This document shows positions 1 to 7,834 of a stretch of DNA of 64,000 nt, in pieces; the stretch's first letter is position 1, and each line of letters opens with the position of its first letter. Made by a program: the position numbers and the translations under genes. The DNA is from an uncultured bacterium (lineage in GTDB: Bacteria; Bacillota_I; Bacilli_A; RF39; UBA660): assembly GCA_947646655.1 (NCBI GenBank), contig CANSHI010000002.1:83123-147122 (forward strand), in the 5' to 3' direction. Under the pieces are notes generated by a model that saw nothing but the letters and a program-made list of their open reading frames with translations, ran no database searches and was not told where the DNA came from.

Positions 1-56
1 ATGTAATTGAAAGTGACCCAGAAGATGTAAAATGTATAGTTTTTGAGTTACATTAA
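1..56 (+). CDS. 3' end of an unidentified upstream gene (partial)
   Basis: An open frame enters from the left edge and ends at a TAA at 54-56, just before a good promoter. Only 17 codons are visible (VIESDPEDVKC... ending ELH). Acidic residues and a normal codon pattern make it plausible as a C-terminus, but there is too little sequence to name a family. Confidence 0.35.
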   Translation, partial: VIESDPEDVKCIVFELH

Positions 57-64
57 TTTGAATA

Positions 65-93
65 TTGACATACATTAAATTATGTGTAATAAT
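65..93 (+). promoter_or_regulatory. Promoter of rpoE-prfA-prmC
   Basis: TTGACA at 65-70, a 17-bp spacer and AATAAT at 88-93, preceded by TGT (extended -10). It reads into an approximately 75-nt leader ahead of the GGAGGG ribosome-binding site at 162-167. Confidence 0.75.
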
Positions 94-173
94 TTGTTAC
101 GAGTTATCGTATTTTAAATAACAGGTGCAATTTAAAGTACATATGATACTTTTGAAATTTTGGAGGGAATTTT

Positions 174-605
174 ATGAAAAAAATAGAATTAAGTGCAGAA
201 GAATTAGAAATGATGAATTATAATGATATTGCTCATGTAATTTTAGAAAATGTTTCTACAAAAATGAGGATTACCGACCTTTTTAAAGAAGTTGGCAATA
301 TTTTGGGTATGGATGAAGGAACTTATGAAACTCATATTGCCGATTTTTTTGAACTATTGAGTACTGATAAAAGATTCATAATGTTAGAAGATGGATTTTG
401 GGATTTAAAAATTAAACATAACAAGGGAATGGAATCTTTTGACGAAGAAGACGATTCGGAAGAGGATATTATTATCGAAGAAGATGAAAGTGGTAGTGAT
501 GATGAGATATTTGATGATTCAATGAAAGCTAGCGATGATGATGTCGATGATGATGACTTATCCGATTTAGTAATTGTAGATGATATAGAAGACGATTCGA
601 ATTAA
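174..605 (+). CDS. rpoE: DNA-directed RNA polymerase delta subunit
   Basis: This is the Gram-positive delta subunit, which binds core RNA polymerase and speeds its recycling from DNA and RNA. The first about 90 residues match the HARE-HTH winged-helix domain (pattern AHVILENVS...MRITDLFKEV). The rest, from about residue 90 to 143, is almost entirely Asp/Glu with few other residues, the typical disordered acidic tail. Length (143 aa) is a little under the B. subtilis protein. The start is set by GGAGGG seven bases upstream. It heads an operon with prfA (12-nt gap) and prmC. In B. subtilis rpoE also lies in the same chromosomal neighbourhood as prfA and spoIIR. No oddities were seen. Confidence 0.93.
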   Translation: MKKIELSAEELEMMNYNDIAHVILENVSTKMRITDLFKEVGNILGMDEGTYETHIADFFELLSTDKRFIMLEDGFWDLKIKHNKGMESFDEEDDSEEDIIIEEDESGSDDEIFDDSMKASDDDVDDDDLSDLVIVDDIEDDSN

Positions 606-617
606 GGGTGATTTTGT

Positions 618-1685
618 ATGGATGAAAGACTTAAAATAATTAAAGATAAATTCGAAGAGTTGGATAGAGAACTTGCTAAACCTGAAGTTTTAAGTGATTT
701 TCAAAAATTAAAAGATTTATCAAAGCAGAGAAGCGATCTTTCTTTGATTGTCGACAAATACGATGAATATAATAAGTGTTTAAATGACATATCTGAACTT
801 AACTTGATGAAAAATGATCCTGAAATGGGTGAAATGATTAAAAGTGAACTTGAATCTTTAGAGTCTCAAAAAGAAGTGTTGTACCATGAGTTAGAAATAT
901 TGTTAATACCAAAGGATGAAAATGATGGTAAAAATATTATTATGGAAATAAGAGGTGCCGCTGGGGGAGACGAAGCAAATATTTTTGCGGGAGATTTATT
1001 TAGAATGTATTCGTATTATGCCGATAAGCAAGGTTGGAAAATCGATGTAATACATGCGGTCGATGGTTCTAGTGGAGGTTACTCTCAAATAGAATGCATG
1101 ATAAAGGGTGAGAGCGTTTATTCAAAATTGAAATATGAAAGTGGTTCTCATCGAGTTCAAAGAATACCAACTACAGAAACACAAGGTAGAGTTCATACTT
1201 CTACAGCGACTGTTTTAGTCATGCCCGAAGTAGAAGATGTCAGTATTGAAATAAATGAAGCTGATATAAAAATGGATGTTTATCATTCCTCAGGTGCAGG
1301 TGGCCAATCCGTAAATACAGCAAATTCGGCGGTTAGACTTACGCATGTCCCTACAGGTGCGGTTGTTACTTGTCAAACTGAGCGTAGCCAATTACAAAAT
1401 AGAGAACAAGCAATGCGTTTATTGAAAATAAAGATAAACGATGAGCTAGCAAGAAAACACGAAGCTGAAATGGGTTCTATGAGAAAATCTAAAATAGGTA
1501 CTGGTGATCGTTCTGAGAAGATTAGAACTTATAATTATCCTCAAAACAGAGTAACAGACCATAGGATTAATTATTCTATAATGGATTTAGAAAAAGTAAT
1601 GGATGGGAATTTAGAACCAATAATTGAGGCTTTGGTTACAGAAGATCAAAGATTAAAATTAGAGGGATCTAATCTAGATGCATAA
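618..1685 (+). CDS. prfA: Peptide chain release factor 1
   Basis: RF1 recognises UAA and UAG stop codons on the ribosome and triggers hydrolysis of peptidyl-tRNA. The protein has the usual length (355 aa). The catalytic GGQ is at residues 228-230, and the stop-recognition PxT motif appears as PTT at 184-186, diagnostic for RF1 rather than RF2. An N-terminal helical domain precedes these. AAGGGTGA at 604-611 sets the start. Its stop overlaps the next gene, prmC, by 8 nt; PrmC methylates the Gln of this GGQ, so the two are translationally coupled partners. Confidence 0.97.
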   Translation: MDERLKIIKDKFEELDRELAKPEVLSDFQKLKDLSKQRSDLSLIVDKYDEYNKCLNDISELNLMKNDPEMGEMIKSELESLESQKEVLYHELEILLIPKDENDGKNIIMEIRGAAGGDEANIFAGDLFRMYSYYADKQGWKIDVIHAVDGSSGGYSQIECMIKGESVYSKLKYESGSHRVQRIPTTETQGRVHTSTATVLVMPEVEDVSIEINEADIKMDVYHSSGAGGQSVNTANSAVRLTHVPTGAVVTCQTERSQLQNREQAMRLLKIKINDELARKHEAEMGSMRKSKIGTGDRSEKIRTYNYPQNRVTDHRINYSIMDLEKVMDGNLEPIIEALVTEDQRLKLEGSNLDA

Positions 1686-2412
1686 TATTACTCATTCCGA
1701 TTATAAATTGTTAGAAGAAAAATATAAAAATGAAGACGATTTGAAGGAAATAATTAAAAAAATTGAGGAGGAGGATTATCCCGTTCAATATGCTATTGGC
1801 AATGTCGAATTTGTTAATGCTCAAATACTTGTCGATAAAAGGGTATTAATTCCGCGCTTTGCAACAGAGTTATTAGTAAGTAAAACTTTTGATTATATTT
1901 GTAAGCTGAGGTTAGAGAATGCTCAAATTTTAGATGTCTGCACTGGCAGTGGTGCGATTGCGATTGGTTTAAAGAAAAGATTTCAAGGGGCGACAGTTTA
2001 TGCTTCCGATATATCACATGGGGCTTTAGAAGTAGCAGTTTTAAATGCTAAACTAAATGATGTTATTATCAATTTTTATGAGGATGATGTTTTAAGTGAT
2101 AAAAACAATTTAGTAGAAGCAGATATTTTAATTTCAAATCCTCCATATGTGTGTGAAGATGAATATGTAAGTCCTAATACAAAATATGAACCTCAAAAAG
2201 CTTTATTTCCTGGACGGGATGACATTATCTTTTATAAAACTATTTTAAATAAAAGCAAGCGTTGGAATTATAAAATTATCGCTTTTGAAATAGGTTCTTT
2301 ACAAGGAAAACGAGTTAGCAATCTAGCTAAAGAGTTTTATCCGAGTGCACAAATTAGTGTGCAAAAAGACTTTGAAGGTTTTGATCGTTTTGTCTTTATT
2401 ATTAATGAATAA
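1678..2412 (+). CDS. prmC: Release factor glutamine N5-methyltransferase
   Basis: PrmC methylates the GGQ glutamine of release factors using S-adenosylmethionine. The SAM-binding glycine motif (DVCTGSGAIAI, about residues 81-91) and the catalytic NPPY at residues 154-157 are both present, in a 244-aa protein. The N-terminal helical release-factor-binding domain is short compared with the B. subtilis protein of about 288 aa, but the conserved core is complete. It begins 8 nt inside prfA, implying coupled translation. A hairpin terminator follows immediately (2420-2457) and overlaps the spoIIR ribosome-binding site. Confidence 0.93.
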   Translation: MHNITHSDYKLLEEKYKNEDDLKEIIKKIEEEDYPVQYAIGNVEFVNAQILVDKRVLIPRFATELLVSKTFDYICKLRLENAQILDVCTGSGAIAIGLKKRFQGATVYASDISHGALEVAVLNAKLNDVIINFYEDDVLSDKNNLVEADILISNPPYVCEDEYVSPNTKYEPQKALFPGRDDIIFYKTILNKSKRWNYKIIAFEIGSLQGKRVSNLAKEFYPSAQISVQKDFEGFDRFVFIINE

Positions 2413-2419
2413 ATATTAT

Positions 2420-2457
2420 AAAAAAGTACCATTACATTAGTGAAGGGGTGCTTTTTT
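2420..2457 (+). terminator. prmC terminator overlapping the spoIIR ribosome-binding site
   Basis: An 11-bp stem (2420-2430 with 2447-2457, one T-G wobble) and a 16-nt loop, ending in six T. The GGGGTG of the spoIIR ribosome-binding site (2445-2450) lies across the loop and 3' arm, and the spoIIR ATG is two bases after the T-run. The hairpin would both end prmC transcripts and hide the spoIIR start in read-through RNA. Confidence 0.7.
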
Positions 2458-2458
2458 A

Positions 2459-2974
2459 ATGAAGAAATTAATCTTTTTATTAATAGCAGCAGTAGGTGTG
2501 AGTGTATTTATGTCCAATAATGAATATGTTGAAATTCCATCGACATCGATTCGAATGAGGGTGATAGCAAATAGTGATAGCAGTGAAGACCAAAATAATA
2601 AAAAAATTGTTAAGTCTGCAGTTGAAGAAAAGCTTTATGAAATAACTGAAGGAGAAAAGGATTATAATAAAATTGATAATATTATAGAATCCAACAAAGA
2701 TATATTAGATAATGTAGTCGATGATGTAATAAAGAAGAACAATTTAGGTTTAGAGTTTAAATCTAATTATGGTATGAATTATTTTCCCGAAAAAACTTTT
2801 AAAGGATTAACATATGAGGCAGGTAATTATAAATCTTATGTTGTAACTTTAGGAGAGGGAAGTGGTGAAAATTGGTGGTGTGTTTTATATCCGCCTTTAT
2901 GTTTAGTAGATGAAGAAAAATCCGATTATGAATATCATTCTTTAATAAAAGATGCATTAAATAAATATAATTAA
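2459..2974 (+). CDS. spoIIR: Stage II sporulation protein R
   Basis: SpoIIR is made in the forespore, secreted into the intermembrane space and signals SpoIIGA to process pro-SigE in the mother cell. The N-terminus is a signal peptide or anchor (about residues 1-18, MKKLIFLLIAAVGVSVF). Two family hallmarks are clear: IRMRVIANSDSSEDQ near residue 30-45 and GENWWCVLYPPLC near residue 139-151. At 171 aa it is shorter than B. subtilis SpoIIR (about 224 aa), mainly in the middle. The prfA-prmC-spoIIR order is conserved in B. subtilis. Start: AAGGGG lies within the preceding terminator hairpin. No SpoIIGA gene is in the window. Confidence 0.93.
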   Translation: MKKLIFLLIAAVGVSVFMSNNEYVEIPSTSIRMRVIANSDSSEDQNNKKIVKSAVEEKLYEITEGEKDYNKIDNIIESNKDILDNVVDDVIKKNNLGLEFKSNYGMNYFPEKTFKGLTYEAGNYKSYVVTLGEGSGENWWCVLYPPLCLVDEEKSDYEYHSLIKDALNKYN

Positions 2975-2986
2975 TTGGTGATTCTT

Positions 2987-3529
2987 TTGAACTTTTATTT
3001 CATCTTATTAATAGCGATATCTCTCAGTATGGATGCTTTTAGCCTGGCTTTATCATTTGGAACATTGTCTTTGTCACAGAAGATGAATTTTGCTTTATCA
3101 TCGACTGTCGGAGTGTTCCACTTTTTTATGCCTATATTAGGGGCTTGTTTAGGTATAATATTCATTAAGGGTTTGCACTTAGAAGCGCATTTTTTATCGA
3201 CTATTATTTTTCTTTATATAGCAATTTTAATGTTCAAAGATTTTAAAGAAGATAAACAGGAGGAAGTAAAGTTATCTTTTGTGGGAATTTTAATATTTGC
3301 CTTAGGAGTTAGCTTAGATAGTTTTGGTGTAGGTTTTGCTCTGAATCTAGAATGGTATGACCTTGTAAAAGCTGCTTTTATATTTACGATTACTAGTTTT
3401 TCTTTTACTTTAGTAGGGCTTAGTCTAGGTAAGAGATTAAATAATCTTGTAGGATCTTATTCAGTTTTAGTTGGATCAATTATTATGTTTATTTTAGCAG
3501 TAGTAAATTTTTGTCAATTTTTGTTTTAA
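2987..3529 (+). CDS. mntP: Manganese efflux pump MntP family protein
   Basis: A six-helix inner-membrane exporter of Mn2+. Two pseudo-repeats carry the family's membrane Asp motifs: SMDAFSLALSFG near the N-terminus and GVSLDSFGVGFAL near residue 105. GVFHFFMPILGACLG matches the MntP signature well, and the length (180 aa) is normal. I place the start at the TTG at 2987 because GGTGAT sits at the right distance before it; an upstream TTG at 2975 would have no ribosome-binding site. mntP lies a few genes after spoIIR in B. subtilis too, which supports MntP over the related YtaF. No yybP-ykoY-type leader is visible. Confidence 0.83.
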   Translation: MNFYFILLIAISLSMDAFSLALSFGTLSLSQKMNFALSSTVGVFHFFMPILGACLGIIFIKGLHLEAHFLSTIIFLYIAILMFKDFKEDKQEEVKLSFVGILIFALGVSLDSFGVGFALNLEWYDLVKAAFIFTITSFSFTLVGLSLGKRLNNLVGSYSVLVGSIIMFILAVVNFCQFLF

Positions 3530-3532
3530 AAG

Positions 3533-3562
3533 TTGACTTTATACGTACAAATGGAATATAGT
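3533..3562 (+). promoter_or_regulatory. Promoter of murA
   Basis: TTGACT (3533-3538), an 18-bp spacer and TATAGT (3557-3562). The predicted transcript start, near 3569, leaves only about 10 nt before the murA ATG, so the leader is very short. Confidence 0.55.
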
Positions 3563-3578
3563 TAAAGTAGTGATATAT

Positions 3579-4832
3579 ATGAAAAAAATTGTTATTAATG
3601 GTGAAAAAGAATTAAATGGTGTTATCAATGTCAGTGGGGCAAAAAACAGTGTTGTTGCACTTATTCCTGCTGCTATTTTAACTGATGAAGTGGTAAAGAT
3701 ACTTAATACGCCAGTTTTATCAGATACTGAGAATTTAAAAAGAATTATAACTTTACTCGGTGGGGATATAACATTCGGTAATGGTGAAATGATAATCGAT
3801 AGCAAAAATGTGGTCAACAATGCTATACCAAGCGATTTGTCAGAGAGATTAAGAGCTTCATATTATTTTATGGGGGCTCTATTGGCACGATTTAAAAAAG
3901 TTGAAATTCATTTTCCTGGTGGCTGTAAAATAGGTAAACGACCAATCGATTTGCATTTGATGGCTTTTCGTAAGATGGGAGCAGTGATAGATTATAACGA
4001 TGATTTATATACAATTGTTGCTGATAATTTACATGGCGCTAATATTTATTTAGATTTTCCTAGTGTGGGAGCGACTGTGAATATTATGTTGGCGGCAAGT
4101 TTAGCAGACGGAATTACAGTCATCGAAAATGCTGCAAAGGAACCAGAGATTATCAATTTAGCTAGTTTAATTAATAATATGGGTGGTAACATTGTCGGGG
4201 CAGGAACTGATACTATTAGAATACAAGGTGTAGAGAAACTGCATGGAGCGATGATTGAGACTATTCCTGATCGTATCGAAGCTGGAACATATATTATGAT
4301 CGGTGCTGTTGCGAGCAAAGATTTTAAAGTATGTAATATTATTCCTAAACATTTGGATACATTGCTTTCAAAGCTAAGAGATATGAAAGTGGATTTTTCT
4401 TTAGGAGAAGACTATATCATCTTGAATAAATCTAAAGATTTAACTTGTACCGATATTAAGACTTTAGTGTATCCAGGATTTCCTACTGATTTAGGACAAC
4501 CTATGAGTGTTCTTTTGACACAGGCAAAAGGAACATCACATTTTAAAGAAACTATTTATGAAAGTAGAACAGGACATTTTCCTGAATTAAAAAAAATGGG
4601 TGCAAATATCGAATTTGAAGGAATGGATGCTGAAATTACTGGACCATGCGGTCTTCAGGGATGCGAAGTAGAGGCAAGTGACTTAAGAGCAGGTGCTGCT
4701 TTGATTATTGCTGGTTTGATTGCCAAAGGAACGACTAAGATTTCTAATATCGATTATATTTTACGAGGTTATGAAGATATTGTAGTCAAACTTACCTCAG
4801 TCGGTGCTGATATAGCGATTATTGAAGAATAG
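3579..4832 (+). CDS. murA: UDP-N-acetylglucosamine 1-carboxyvinyltransferase
   Basis: MurA transfers enolpyruvate from PEP to UDP-GlcNAc, the first committed step of peptidoglycan synthesis in the cytosol. The catalytic loop GGCKIGKRPID has its Cys at residue 116 when the ATG at 3579 is used, matching family numbering and supporting that start over the in-frame GTG at 3570. KNS and the C-terminal DLRAGAALI motif (Asp/Arg of the active site) are present, and the 417-aa length is typical. The Cys predicts fosfomycin sensitivity. The ribosome-binding site is weak and the promoter is almost on top of the start, so initiation may depend little on Shine-Dalgarno pairing. Confidence 0.95.
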   Translation: MKKIVINGEKELNGVINVSGAKNSVVALIPAAILTDEVVKILNTPVLSDTENLKRIITLLGGDITFGNGEMIIDSKNVVNNAIPSDLSERLRASYYFMGALLARFKKVEIHFPGGCKIGKRPIDLHLMAFRKMGAVIDYNDDLYTIVADNLHGANIYLDFPSVGATVNIMLAASLADGITVIENAAKEPEIINLASLINNMGGNIVGAGTDTIRIQGVEKLHGAMIETIPDRIEAGTYIMIGAVASKDFKVCNIIPKHLDTLLSKLRDMKVDFSLGEDYIILNKSKDLTCTDIKTLVYPGFPTDLGQPMSVLLTQAKGTSHFKETIYESRTGHFPELKKMGANIEFEGMDAEITGPCGLQGCEVEASDLRAGAALIIAGLIAKGTTKISNIDYILRGYEDIVVKLTSVGADIAIIEE

Positions 4833-4885
4833 AGTTGTTGCCACATAAATAAATTTATGATAAGATAAATTTAGGTGAAGTATTA

Positions 4886-5101
4886 ATGGGAAAAGAAATA
4901 GTTCCTCAGAGATTGGGAAGGAAGCTTCGGGATTTGAGAGAAGCAAAGAAATTGACACAGGAAGAGTTAAGCCAAAAATTAAATATAAGTAGAAAAACCG
5001 TTTCAAAATGGGAAAATGGTGTTGGCTTGCCTTCGATTCAGTTTATTAAAGATGTTGCAGATTTTTATGGTGTAACAATAGATGATATATTAAAAATGTG
5101 A
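4886..5101 (+). CDS. Small XRE-family helix-turn-helix regulator
   Basis: A 71-aa protein that is almost entirely one Cro/C1-type helix-turn-helix (about residues 9-64; motif LTQEELSQKLNISRKTVSKWE). It resembles the N-terminal domain of the next gene and of the two 402-aa proteins at 34245 and 39189, but lacks any membrane segment. AGGTGA sets the ATG start. A small perfect inverted repeat (CATAAAT-AA-ATTTATG, 4844-4859) lies between murA and this gene and could be an operator or a weak terminator. Its regulatory target is unknown; autoregulation or control of the neighbouring membrane homologue is a guess. Confidence 0.8.
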   Translation: MGKEIVPQRLGRKLRDLREAKKLTQEELSQKLNISRKTVSKWENGVGLPSIQFIKDVADFYGVTIDDILKM

Positions 5102-5124
5102 AAAGCTGTTTTAACAGTTTTTTT
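5101..5124 (+). terminator. Terminator of the small XRE gene
   Basis: AAAGCTGTT pairs with AACAGTTTT (one G-T wobble), followed by seven T. It overlaps the stop codon of the upstream gene. Confidence 0.65.
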
Positions 5125-5131
5125 GTTACAT

Positions 5132-5160
5132 TTGAATATTTAAAGAAATTGTGTTATATT
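5132..5160 (+). promoter_or_regulatory. Promoter of the membrane-anchored XRE gene
   Basis: TTGAAT (5132-5137), a 17-bp spacer and TATATT (5155-5160), preceded by TGT (extended -10). The transcript start would be near 5167. Confidence 0.7.
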
Positions 5161-5185
5161 TTTATCATGGAGTGGAGTTGAGTAA

Positions 5186-5959
5186 ATGAAAGAATTTTTA
5201 GATTCAGTTAAAATTGGGGAAAATATAAGAGAACTGAGAGTTCAGAAGAATTGGAGTCAAGAGGAATTAGCTTCAAAACTTTTTATAAGTAGAAAAGCTG
5301 TTTCGAAATGGGAAAACGGTCAAGGAGTACCTTCTATAGATCTTATACTAGCGATGTCAAATTTATTTGAAGTAAGTGTAGAAAAATTATTGGGAAAAAC
5401 AGAAAATGATGAAAAAGCCAAAAATGAAACTCCTGTTATGGCTCCTTATAGACTTACAAGAATATTTATAACTTCTATAATTATAGTAATATTATTTTTC
5501 TTATTTGTGTATTGGGCAACTACTTTTAATAAGTTTAGGGTATATAGTATTTATTCTACTAATGCTCAAATAACTGGTAATTATGTTGTTGCAAAACATA
5601 GAAGAATATTTAATATCAATAGTGTTAAAGTTAGTGATAACAATATAGCTAATAGAAAATATTATGATGCCGATTATCAAATAATGATGAATGATGAACT
5701 GATATTAGGATCGGGAGATATTTCTACATTTAAGCGAGAAGAAGTACAAGATTTGAAGATTTTGAGTAATTATATAAACGATATTTCAGCTTATATAATC
5801 GATGATTTACCTAATTTAGCGAACCCTATAAAAAATGATTATTCTATTAAAATTAAATATATAGACGAAAATTATGAAGAACAATCATATGTTATAAAAT
5901 TTAAGATGAACGAATTTTTTGCTAATAATCAAATATTTTACGAAAACTACGATATATAA
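5186..5959 (+). CDS. Membrane-anchored XRE-family regulator with extracellular domain
   Basis: A 257-aa protein with three parts. An N-terminal helix-turn-helix (about residues 10-65, WSQEELASKLFISRKAVSKWE) is followed by one transmembrane helix (about 93-113, FITSIIIVILFFLFVYWATT) and a C-terminal region of about 140 residues predicted outside the membrane. The outer region ends with a piece like IKYIDENYEEQ, which resembles KISYVDENG in the 402-aa proteins at 34245 and 39189, so these form one family. The layout suggests a one-component receptor that senses an envelope signal and binds DNA directly. Ligand and targets are unknown. It has its own promoter. Confidence 0.75.
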   Translation: MKEFLDSVKIGENIRELRVQKNWSQEELASKLFISRKAVSKWENGQGVPSIDLILAMSNLFEVSVEKLLGKTENDEKAKNETPVMAPYRLTRIFITSIIIVILFFLFVYWATTFNKFRVYSIYSTNAQITGNYVVAKHRRIFNINSVKVSDNNIANRKYYDADYQIMMNDELILGSGDISTFKREEVQDLKILSNYINDISAYIIDDLPNLANPIKNDYSIKIKYIDENYEEQSYVIKFKMNEFFANNQIFYENYDI

Positions 5960-5971
5960 TTATAAATTTGT

Positions 5972-5999
5972 TTGCGTTTTTAAAAATATATGATATAAT
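5972..5999 (+). promoter_or_regulatory. Promoter of rpmE
   Basis: TTGCGT (5972-5977), a 16-bp spacer and a perfect TATAAT (5994-5999) with TGA just upstream (extended -10). Confidence 0.75.
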
Positions 6000-6054
6000 A
6001 CCCATGTATTGAATTTCTATGGCATACAAATGTCATGGCGGAAGGAGAGTAAAA

Positions 6055-6261
6055 ATGAAAAAGAATATACATCCTCAATTTAAAGAATGTACTGTTACTT
6101 GTGACTGTGGTGCTACATTTACTACTAGATCAACTAAAGAGGAAATCCATGTTGAGTCTTGTAGTGAATGCCATTCATTTTATACTGGGGCTCAAGGAAA
6201 ACATAAGAAAACTGGTAATATTGAAAAGTTTAACAAGAAATATAATATTAAAGAAGACTAA
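6055..6261 (+). CDS. rpmE: 50S ribosomal protein L31, zinc-binding type
   Basis: L31 bridges the ribosomal subunits. The 68-aa protein begins MKKNIHPQF, the canonical N-terminus, at the ATG at 6055, preceded by GGAAGGAGAG; an upstream in-frame ATG at 6019 is ignored. Four Cys (CDC near residues 16-18 and CSEC near 37-40) form the zinc site of the type A protein, so it could release zinc under starvation. In B. subtilis rpmE also lies next to prfA. It is a monocistronic unit with its own promoter and a terminator that overlaps the stop codon. Confidence 0.95.
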   Translation: MKKNIHPQFKECTVTCDCGATFTTRSTKEEIHVESCSECHSFYTGAQGKHKKTGNIEKFNKKYNIKED

Positions 6262-6281
6262 AAGTGCATTTTTAGTTTTTT
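6257..6281 (+). terminator. rpmE terminator
   Basis: ACTAAAA (6257-6263) pairs with TTTTAGT (6270-6276) around a 6-nt loop, followed by T. The 5' arm includes the rpmE stop codon. Confidence 0.7.
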
Positions 6282-6336
6282 ATTTTGTCTAAGTGTCTGT
6301 TTTACGACAAATCATATGGTTAAGTTAATAAATTGC

Positions 6337-6365
6337 TTGTTTTTTTAGAAATTGTTCAGTATGAT
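6337..6365 (+). promoter_or_regulatory. Promoter of the ATP-grasp-rpiB-DUF1146-spoIID operon
   Basis: TTGTTT (6337-6342), a 17-bp spacer and TATGAT (6360-6365). The start would be near 6372, with GGTGATGG ahead of the ATG at 6384. Confidence 0.5.
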
Positions 6366-6383
6366 TGAATTGGTGATGGACTT

Positions 6384-7382
6384 ATGGGAAAGCTAAAATA
6401 TTTAGTGGCGAGAGTCAGAAAGATGAATTTTAAAAATTTTTTTAACACAATCGATGAAGTTCATAAGAAAAGTGGAAAATCGAAGATATATGTATTTTTT
6501 GATGCCATTGTATGTGGTATAAAGTATCAGGCTGGATATGTCGATTATCAGCTTTTTGAAATGTATAAAATGAATAAGAGAGAAAGACAGACCGTTATAA
6601 CAAGGGGAATCAATAATGAAATAAGAAAACAGTGTAACGATTTAAATTCATGTAAATATTTTATAGATAAGACTTTATTTAATCAAAAGTTTAGCAAGTA
6701 TCTTCATAGAGACTGGCTGTACTTAGATGGAAATAATATAAATGATTTTGAGAAGTTTTTAGAAGGTAAAAGAGAAATTATCGTCAAGCCTACTAGTGGG
6801 ACTTGTGGTAAAGGTGTGGATAAGTTAGAGGTTATCAACATAAACAAGAAAGAATTATATGAAAAATTATTAAAGGAAGAAACTAGACTTGTCGAGGAAG
6901 TTGCTACTCAGTGTAAAGAAATTAGTAAAATACATCCAAGCAGTATTAATACTGTAAGAGTTGTGACATTAAAGGGCAAAGTGGTGGTAGCTCTTCTCAG
7001 AATGGGAAATAAAGGGAATGTAGTCGACAATTTTAATCACGAGGGATTAGTTGCTCCGATCGATATAGAAGATGGTATAATCAAGTTTGTTGCGATAGAT
7101 AAGTTACATAACGAATACAGTGAACACCCTTTAACTCATGAAAAAATTGTTGGTTTAAAAATTCCTAAATGGAATGAGGTAAAAAAGCTTTGTGAAGAGG
7201 CCGCAGGTGTTATTTCAGAAGTCGGATATGTCGGATGGGATGTTTGTATAGGTGAAGAAAAAATACTTCTAATAGAAGGAAATGATTTTCCAGGTCACGA
7301 TTTATATGGATTACCGCCTCATAGAAATGGGAATGTAGGATTGTTGCCTTTATTTAAGAAGGTTATGGAGGAAGAAAAATGA
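6384..7382 (+). CDS. ATP-grasp enzyme, sugar-transfer-associated type
   Basis: A 332-aa protein of the ATP-grasp fold, closest in pattern to the family often annotated as sugar-transfer-associated or alpha-L-glutamate ligase-like. Visible signs are the nucleotide-binding Lys and Gly loop (IIVKPTSGTCGKGVDKLEV, about residues 132-150), SSINTVRVVT near 192-201, and a C-terminal metal/ATP site LIEGNDFPGHD near 301-311. It should join a carboxylate to an amine or another nucleophile at the cost of ATP; the substrate cannot be read from sequence. GGTGATGG sets the start. It overlaps rpiB by 4 nt (ATGA), so it is the first gene of a coupled operon ending in spoIID. Confidence 0.72.
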   Translation: MGKLKYLVARVRKMNFKNFFNTIDEVHKKSGKSKIYVFFDAIVCGIKYQAGYVDYQLFEMYKMNKRERQTVITRGINNEIRKQCNDLNSCKYFIDKTLFNQKFSKYLHRDWLYLDGNNINDFEKFLEGKREIIVKPTSGTCGKGVDKLEVININKKELYEKLLKEETRLVEEVATQCKEISKIHPSSINTVRVVTLKGKVVVALLRMGNKGNVVDNFNHEGLVAPIDIEDGIIKFVAIDKLHNEYSEHPLTHEKIVGLKIPKWNEVKKLCEEAAGVISEVGYVGWDVCIGEEKILLIEGNDFPGHDLYGLPPHRNGNVGLLPLFKKVMEEEK

Positions 7383-7834
7383 TAAAATTATTTATTGGAA
7401 CTGACCATAATGGTGTAGAGTATAAAAAAGAATTGATGAAAATATTAGATGGGGAATTTGAAATTGTAGATTGTAGCCCAATAAATACTCCGACTGATGA
7501 TTATCCAGATTTTGCTTTTAGGACTGGAAAATTAGTAGTTGAAAATCCTGGATCTTTTGGAGTTTTAATTTGTGGTACAGGTGTTGGCATAAGTATCGCT
7601 GCGAATAAAGTTGATGGTGTTAGATGTGCACTTGTTACTAGTGAGAGAGTAAGCAGATTGGCAAGAGCTGATGATGATACGAACATAATAGCTTTAGACA
7701 GCATTATTCCTGTACAAGAAGGGTCTGAAATGATAAAAATATTTGTTAGTACACCAGTGAAAACAGAAGAAAAATATCATAGAAGAATAAAAAAAATTCT
7801 AGATTATGAACGTGGTGAATATAATGAATTATAA
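7379..7834 (+). CDS. rpiB: Ribose 5-phosphate isomerase B family protein
   Basis: RpiB interconverts ribose 5-phosphate and ribulose 5-phosphate in the pentose phosphate pathway; the LacA/LacB galactose 6-phosphate isomerases share the fold. The family N-terminus FIGTDHNGVEYK and the active-site stretch VLICGTGVGISIAANK are intact, with catalytic Cys65 in CGTG, and VRCALV follows. Size (151 aa) is typical. rpiB lies between spoIIR and the spoIID region in B. subtilis, which favours RpiB over LacA/B. It overlaps its neighbours on both sides (4 nt upstream, 11 nt downstream). Confidence 0.88.
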   Translation: MIKLFIGTDHNGVEYKKELMKILDGEFEIVDCSPINTPTDDYPDFAFRTGKLVVENPGSFGVLICGTGVGISIAANKVDGVRCALVTSERVSRLARADDDTNIIALDSIIPVQEGSEMIKIFVSTPVKTEEKYHRRIKKILDYERGEYNEL

